Shown: positions 4,897-8,064 of the stretch, piece by piece | How positions within the stretch are numbered: position 1 is the first letter of the stretch | How the letters are laid out: every line of letters begins with the position of its first letter | Assembly (NCBI GenBank): GCA_900555335.1 | Contig: USKU01000056.1 | Coordinates: 1-8,064, forward strand | From: an uncultured Atopobium sp. | GTDB taxonomy: Bacteria; Actinomycetota; Coriobacteriia; Coriobacteriales; Atopobiaceae | Length of the DNA: 8,064 nt | Direction of reading: 5' to 3' | The notes under the pieces: generated by a model | Seen by the model: only the letters and a program-made list of their open reading frames with translations | Database searches by the model: none | Told to the model about the DNA's origin: nothing | Position numbers and translations under genes: made by a program

Positions 4897-7053
4897 TTAC
4901 AAGGTAATCTTGTACAACCTCATAGAACCTTCTTCCAGCACCACCTCAAAACCTGGGGTGGTGTCTGTTATTTGCGTGATACCTCTGAAGGTTCCAGGTT
5001 TGTAGGTACTGGTAACAGCGTTGGAGTAATCAACAACGTTGTTCAGAATAAGGACGTATTGTACGTTAAGGTCGCGTACCGTCTGAAGCACCTCAGGGTC
5101 GCTCGCAATGCGATTAAGGCGTTTACGAAGAATTGCACTTGCAGGACGTTCTGAAGCGTCATAGCCGTTAGGGAAGCGCCAGAGCACATGTAAGTCGTTA
5201 GTGCCATACGCCCAGAGACTGCCATCTTGAGGTAGGTTTGCAATAACAGCACCTGCAGGAACGGTAAGCTCCACGCGACGTAAAAACTCCAATTCTTCCG
5301 ATGTCAAAATGTAGTGATCACCATAGGCCTTCTCGGAAGCCTGTTTAAAGGCAGTAGCGGCAGGAATTGGCTCTTCCGATTTAAGGTTTGGCATAGGAAT
5401 CACATAGTTGAGTACAACTACACATGCAATGACCGCTCCCACAATCAGAGGTTTAGCCCAAACAGTACAAAAGACGCAGGTTTGAGCTTTGGTCTGAGCC
5501 TGAGAAGCTTTTTCTCTCCAGGAGGCAAACATTTCCAGCGCAGCTTCGGCAAGAGTTGCTAGGCCAAGTGCTGCCAGCGGAATTGCCATAATGACGCAGC
5601 TTGCCGCAATGCGGAACGGATCGGTATACCAAAATCCCGAGAGATATCCCTTCAGAGGAACGTCAAACGTAATAATAAAAATGCAGAGTACAGACAGGTA
5701 CATAAAGGCAGATACCATCCATCGAGCCTGCTTGTGCTTAAACGTCCATACAGCGCCTACAAGCACGCAGATTGAAAGTATCGGTTGTGGAGAAACAAGC
5801 TCTCCACCTGCGTACGACTGTCCAATAAAGTCCATGCCAAGGGCGTGCAAAATAGCATCTTGCAGGCTAGAGTAGGCGCTCCACCAGAAATTGAGAGCCA
5901 CGCCTCGAACAATCAAAACGTAGTAGAAAACAGACCAAATAACCAGCGCAAAGATAAAGAATGCGTATGCTAGCGTGACAGGCTTGATTTGTTTTCCAAA
6001 GAGAACAACCCTGCGTTTTGATTCGCCAATGCGTGCAAAACTCCAAGGTAAAAGCACAACAATTGACGAGAAAATCGTGGAAGGATGCAAGATAAAGAGG
6101 GTAATCAAGCCAAGAACAAATATGACAATAAGCCAGATGAGGTCGTGTTTTGGTGTTTTTGAGCGAGTCATCTGCATAAAAATCCACCAAATAGAAGGCA
6201 TTACACAGAAGGCTACGGTGTTAGGAAAGATTGGTCCATAGATGAGAAGCGACCAAGGGAAAACAAAAAATGCTAGGCAAACAAAAGCTCCACTGATAAG
6301 CGCAATGCGATGTTTAGGAAGAACTTTTGCAATAACCGAGCAGATTGAGAGCGGAAAGACAATGGCTGCACTAACAAAGTTGAGTGCATTTCCTGCAATA
6401 GGAACGGTTGTAGAAACAAGCTGCGTTGTTAGTGCAACAATGATGTTCCAGCCTGAAGGATAAAATCCCGAAGTCCCCGGTTCCCAAGGGGTAATTGAAG
6501 CTTCTACGGTGCTGTAGAAGTCATAGTGAATTGATGAGTACTTTTGAGACTCAATCATTGCCTGCGTGACGTCCAAGTGGTGCACAATATCCCAGCCCTG
6601 TACAAAGGAGCTGGCAGATGGCAGAGTTGGCAAGAAAAGAAATCCCACGGTAAGAAGACCAATTGCAACGTACAGAAGAGGCGCCCAAAAGGGGAGTTCT
6701 TCGCAGATGAATGCTGGTACAGAGCTAGTTGATTGCTTGCCAGCGCGTATTGCTTTGGATTTGTTGGGTTTCTCGCCTCTGTGGTGTTCTTTGTGTTTGG
6801 GAGCAACATAAAAAACGTAGCCATTGACTAGAACTGCGATAAGCAGTGGAACAAGAACCATTACAGCCAAGGGGATGGGGATGTTCAGTGCGCTAAAGAT
6901 TTCTCCCTCAATAAAGAAGAGTGCGCAGCTAACCAAAGGAGCACTAACAAGTGCCCAGGGCTTTGGCATGCCGGAAGCATGCAACAAAATGACACCCGGC
7001 ACGTAGAGCAGGGCAATAATGACAACTACACTTTGGAAGAACTCAAGCCACAT
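4897..7053 (-). CDS. Large multi-spanning membrane protein, DUF6541-like, possible GT-C glycosyltransferase
   Basis: A 718-residue protein with many hydrophobic spans. Spans lie at about 5-25, 33-52, 60-82 and 122-142, with roughly eight to ten more up to about 550. A basic hydrophilic loop at about 84-118 is likely cytoplasmic. The loop after span 4 has GWDIVHHLD (153-161; D155, H158, H159) and GFYPSGW (196-202), recalling the first outer loop of GT-C glycosyltransferases, where an acidic residue acts as base. GFWYTDPFR (473-481) and a soluble C-terminal domain (about 560-718, with VPAGAVIANLPQDGSLWAYG at 598-617) agree with actinobacterial DUF6541 proteins as I recall them. A role in cell-wall or surface-glycan assembly is inferred, not shown. 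The start ATG 7053 has GGA 5 nt upstream. It ends 5 nt from the metK stop on the other strand and is not in a visible operon. Topology and family need a profile search. Confidence 0.85.
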   Translation of the reverse strand: MWLEFFQSVVVIIALLYVPGVILLHASGMPKPWALVSAPLVSCALFFIEGEIFSALNIPIPLAVMVLVPLLIAVLVNGYVFYVAPKHKEHHRGEKPNKSKAIRAGKQSTSSVPAFICEELPFWAPLLYVAIGLLTVGFLFLPTLPSASSFVQGWDIVHHLDVTQAMIESQKYSSIHYDFYSTVEASITPWEPGTSGFYPSGWNIIVALTTQLVSTTVPIAGNALNFVSAAIVFPLSICSVIAKVLPKHRIALISGAFVCLAFFVFPWSLLIYGPIFPNTVAFCVMPSIWWIFMQMTRSKTPKHDLIWLIVIFVLGLITLFILHPSTIFSSIVVLLPWSFARIGESKRRVVLFGKQIKPVTLAYAFFIFALVIWSVFYYVLIVRGVALNFWWSAYSSLQDAILHALGMDFIGQSYAGGELVSPQPILSICVLVGAVWTFKHKQARWMVSAFMYLSVLCIFIITFDVPLKGYLSGFWYTDPFRIAASCVIMAIPLAALGLATLAEAALEMFASWREKASQAQTKAQTCVFCTVWAKPLIVGAVIACVVVLNYVIPMPNLKSEEPIPAATAFKQASEKAYGDHYILTSEELEFLRRVELTVPAGAVIANLPQDGSLWAYGTNDLHVLWRFPNGYDASERPASAILRKRLNRIASDPEVLQTVRDLNVQYVLILNNVVDYSNAVTSTYKPGTFRGITQITDTTPGFEVVLEEGSMRLYKITL
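4898..4963 (+). other. Hairpins just after metK, inside the 3' end of the convergent gene
   Basis: TACAAG (4898-4903) pairs with CTTGTA (4909-4914). Further on, CACCACCTC (4939-4947) pairs with GGGGTGGTG (4955-4963), a 9-bp stem with one T-G pair and a 7-nt loop. No T-run follows on the plus strand, so neither is a classical terminator. They might still define or protect the metK transcript end. They are also coding sequence of the minus-strand gene, so chance is possible. Confidence 0.25.
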
Positions 7054-7091
7054 CCTGATCCAATCAAGGTGTTAGTAAAAATTCTTATACT

Positions 7092-7124
7092 TCTGGGTCG
7101 CACGTCTGGGTCATACAACTGGGC
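7092..7124. repeat. Short direct repeats upstream of the membrane-protein gene
   Basis: TCTGGGTC occurs at 7092-7099 and again at 7105-7112. A degenerate copy, ACTGGGC, begins at 7118, so the period is 13 bp. They lie in the 135-bp gap between the tRNA terminator and the membrane-protein start, about 40-70 bp before that start. They could be a regulator binding site; function is unknown. Confidence 0.35.
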
Positions 7125-7189
7125 GTGACAGTTATTTCAAACAGACTGGTCTATTTTACGATAGAAGCAAAAGTGGTGTTGAGATAAAC

Positions 7190-7214
7190 AAAAAGGACTT
7201 CCGAAGAAGTCCTT
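7190..7214 (-). terminator. Intrinsic terminator after the tRNA pair, UUCG tetraloop
   Basis: Read on the minus strand, AAGGACTTC-TTCG-GAAGTCCTT forms a perfect 9-bp stem closed by the very stable cUUCGg tetraloop, and the T run continues from the stem end. It begins 7 nt after the CCA end of tRNA-Glu, so it ends the tRNA transcript. Confidence 0.9.
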
Positions 7215-7221
7215 GAACATT

Positions 7222-7298
7222 TGGTAGCCCGTACCAGATTCGAACTGGTGATCTCCGCCTTGAGAGGGCGGCGTCCTGAACCGCTAGACGAACGGGCC
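7222..7298 (-). tRNA. tRNA-Glu (anticodon CUC), CCA encoded
   Basis: On the minus strand the acceptor GGCCCGT pairs with ACGGGCT (first pair G-U), followed by discriminator A and an encoded CCA. The anticodon stem CCGCC/GGCGG holds the loop CTCTCAA, giving anticodon CTC for GAG codons. The T arm is ACCAG-TTCGAAT-CTGGT. The 5' end GGCCCGTTCGTCTAGCGGTT is typical of tRNA-Glu. It lies 19 nt downstream of tRNA-Gln and shares its transcript and terminator. Confidence 0.96.
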
Positions 7299-7317
7299 AT
7301 GTATGACTGGGAGGACA

Positions 7318-7391
7318 TGGCTGGGATAGAGAGAGTCGAACTCCCGTTGACGGAACCAGAATCCGCTGTCCTACCACTAGACGATATCCCA
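7318..7391 (-). tRNA. tRNA-Gln (anticodon CUG), CCA encoded
   Basis: On the minus strand TGGGATA pairs with TATCCCA, followed by discriminator G and an encoded CCA. The anticodon stem GCGGA/TCCGT encloses TTCTGGT, giving anticodon CTG for CAG codons. The T arm is GGGAG-TTCGACT-CTCTC. A first base of U is usual for bacterial tRNA-Gln. It is the first gene of a two-tRNA unit ahead of tRNA-Glu. Confidence 0.96.
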
Positions 7392-7424
7392 AGATGTCAT
7401 CCGTGCGCATCAGCGCGAGAAATA

Positions 7425-7453
7425 ACTATAAAGGAGACTCGTCAGAGATGCAA
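7425..7453 (-). promoter_or_regulatory. Candidate promoter of the tRNA-Gln/tRNA-Glu unit (proximal)
   Basis: On the minus strand TTGCAT (7453-7448), a 17-bp spacer and TATAGT (7430-7425) point at the tRNAs, with a predicted start near 7418, about 27 nt before tRNA-Gln. Confidence 0.5.
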
Positions 7454-7490
7454 GCAATAATTTCAAGAAATTCTGTTTGCAGCAAAAAAT

Positions 7491-7518
7491 ATTATACAAA
7501 ACGCATCTCTAAGCGCAA
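7491..7518 (-). promoter_or_regulatory. Second candidate tRNA promoter (distal)
   Basis: On the minus strand a perfect TATAAT (7496-7491) lies 16 bp after TTGCGC (7518-7513), overlapping the serine dehydratase stop codon. It would start about 100 nt before tRNA-Gln. The A+T-rich setting makes a chance TATAAT possible; the proximal promoter is an alternative. Confidence 0.35.
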
Positions 7519-8064
7519 GGAACGTCTCTCGTATTTGAGCTGAGCATTCGTTCTGCATCAATAAGCGCCTGGTCAAGAGGGGCACAGCCGGTGCAACTTG
7601 CGCATGCGGTAGGAGCGCTTGGAGTTGCGGCAAGACCACCTTTAGCTGTTTCTCTGAGAGAAACAGGGAGCGCGGCGCCAACTTCTGCCATAGCGTGTGC
7701 AACCTCATCAAACGGAATTGGGTTACCAACGCCCGCAAGAGCAAGCTGAGAAGAGCTTACGGCAGCGGCTACACCAATAGCGTTTCTATCTTGGCAAGGA
7801 TACTCAACCAGTCCTCTGACCGGGTCACAGACTAGTCCTAGAAGATTAGAGATGGCAATAGAAGCAGCGTCCAAGCACTGTTGTGGAGTGCCACCCAAGA
7901 GCTCAGTCAGTGCAGATGCGCTCATGGCAGCAGCAGATCCAACCTCTGCCTGACAGCCGCCCTCAGCGCCAGAAACACTTGCGTTGGTGGTTAGGATGGC
8001 TCCAATAGCACTTGCATTCCAAAGCGCAGAAATAACTTGCTCGTCGGTGGCACCAATCTCTTCT
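7509..8064 (-). CDS. sdaA: L-serine dehydratase, iron-sulfur-dependent, C-terminal part (cut by the right edge)
   Basis: The PLP-independent enzyme deaminates L-serine to pyruvate and ammonia in the cytoplasm using a [4Fe-4S] cluster. The visible 184 codons carry SGAEGGCQAEVGSAAAM, then GLVCDPVRGLVEYPCQDRNA. Their three cysteines (GGC, LVC, YPC) are the family's cluster ligands. GGLAATPS normally comes close to the end of alpha chains. Here about 40 further residues follow, with CASCTGC (a CxxCxxC pattern) and a terminal DVPCA. That tail is unusual to me; in some serine dehydratases a C-terminal cysteine enters the active site. The reading frame is open to the right edge, so the N-terminal half is missing, and I cannot tell whether this is a separate alpha subunit or a single-chain enzyme. 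An internal ATG at 7925 is not the start, since conserved residues continue upstream of it. No clear terminator follows, so readthrough into the tRNAs is possible. Confidence 0.93.
   Translation of the reverse strand, partial: EEIGATDEQVISALWNASAIGAILTTNASVSGAEGGCQAEVGSAAAMSASALTELLGGTPQQCLDAASIAISNLLGLVCDPVRGLVEYPCQDRNAIGVAAAVSSSQLALAGVGNPIPFDEVAHAMAEVGAALPVSLRETAKGGLAATPSAPTACASCTGCAPLDQALIDAERMLSSNTRDVPCA

Noticed and set aside
5314..7006. Several plus-strand reading frames of 60-94 codons
   Set aside because: They lie opposite the 718-residue membrane protein, have no good ribosome binding sites as a set, and are shadows of its codons.
7221..7460. Protein-coding frame across the tRNA region
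   Set aside because: The sequence folds into two complete tRNA genes, which explain it fully.
7459..7472. AATTTC/GAAATT inverted repeat as a terminator for the serine dehydratase
   Set aside because: It is A+T-only apart from one pair per arm, has a 2-nt loop and no following T-run.
1..8064. CRISPR array, insertion sequence, prophage or attachment site at the tRNAs
   Set aside because: No spaced repeats, transposase, integrase or duplicated tRNA 3' end was seen; all gaps between genes are under 200 bp.

Overview
The window looks like a chromosomal housekeeping segment of a moderate-GC actinobacterium. The best guess is the class Coriobacteriia (Atopobium/Lancefieldella/Olsenella-like). This is inferred from the DUF6541-type membrane protein, the class II CCA enzyme with an HD domain, a MetK with insertions, and mixed GC codon use. 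No phage, insertion sequence, CRISPR array or toxin-antitoxin locus is visible.

Layout. Positions 1-978 (minus strand, cut by the left edge) encode a radical SAM protein of the putative DNA modification/repair family that is usually paired with a uracil-DNA-glycosylase-like partner. A 124-bp divergent region (979-1102) separates it from cca (plus), the tRNA CCA-adding enzyme. This region holds two GAAC-N4-GTTY palindromes that match the Gram-positive LexA (SOS) operator. A TetR-family regulator follows (plus, 2714-3439), with a palindrome just before its start and a clear intrinsic terminator after it. Next is metK (plus, 3629-4891), S-adenosylmethionine synthetase, whose start codon lies in a potential hairpin. 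metK converges, with only 5 nt between stop codons, on a 718-residue multi-spanning membrane protein (minus, 4897-7053). Beyond that, on the minus strand, are tRNA-Gln(CUG) and tRNA-Glu(CUC), both with encoded CCA ends, followed by a cUUCGg-loop terminator. The C-terminal part of an iron-sulfur L-serine dehydratase (7509 to the right edge) lies upstream of the tRNAs.

How they fit together. The window mixes tRNA maturation (cca, two tRNAs), one-carbon and amino-acid metabolism (metK, serine dehydratase), a cell-envelope membrane protein and a regulator of unknown target. MetK makes the cofactor that the radical SAM protein consumes, but adjacency alone does not show a functional link. The most interesting signal is the pair of LexA-like boxes beside the radical SAM gene. 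They independently support a DNA-damage role for a family whose function is only predicted, and one box also sits inside the apparent cca promoter.
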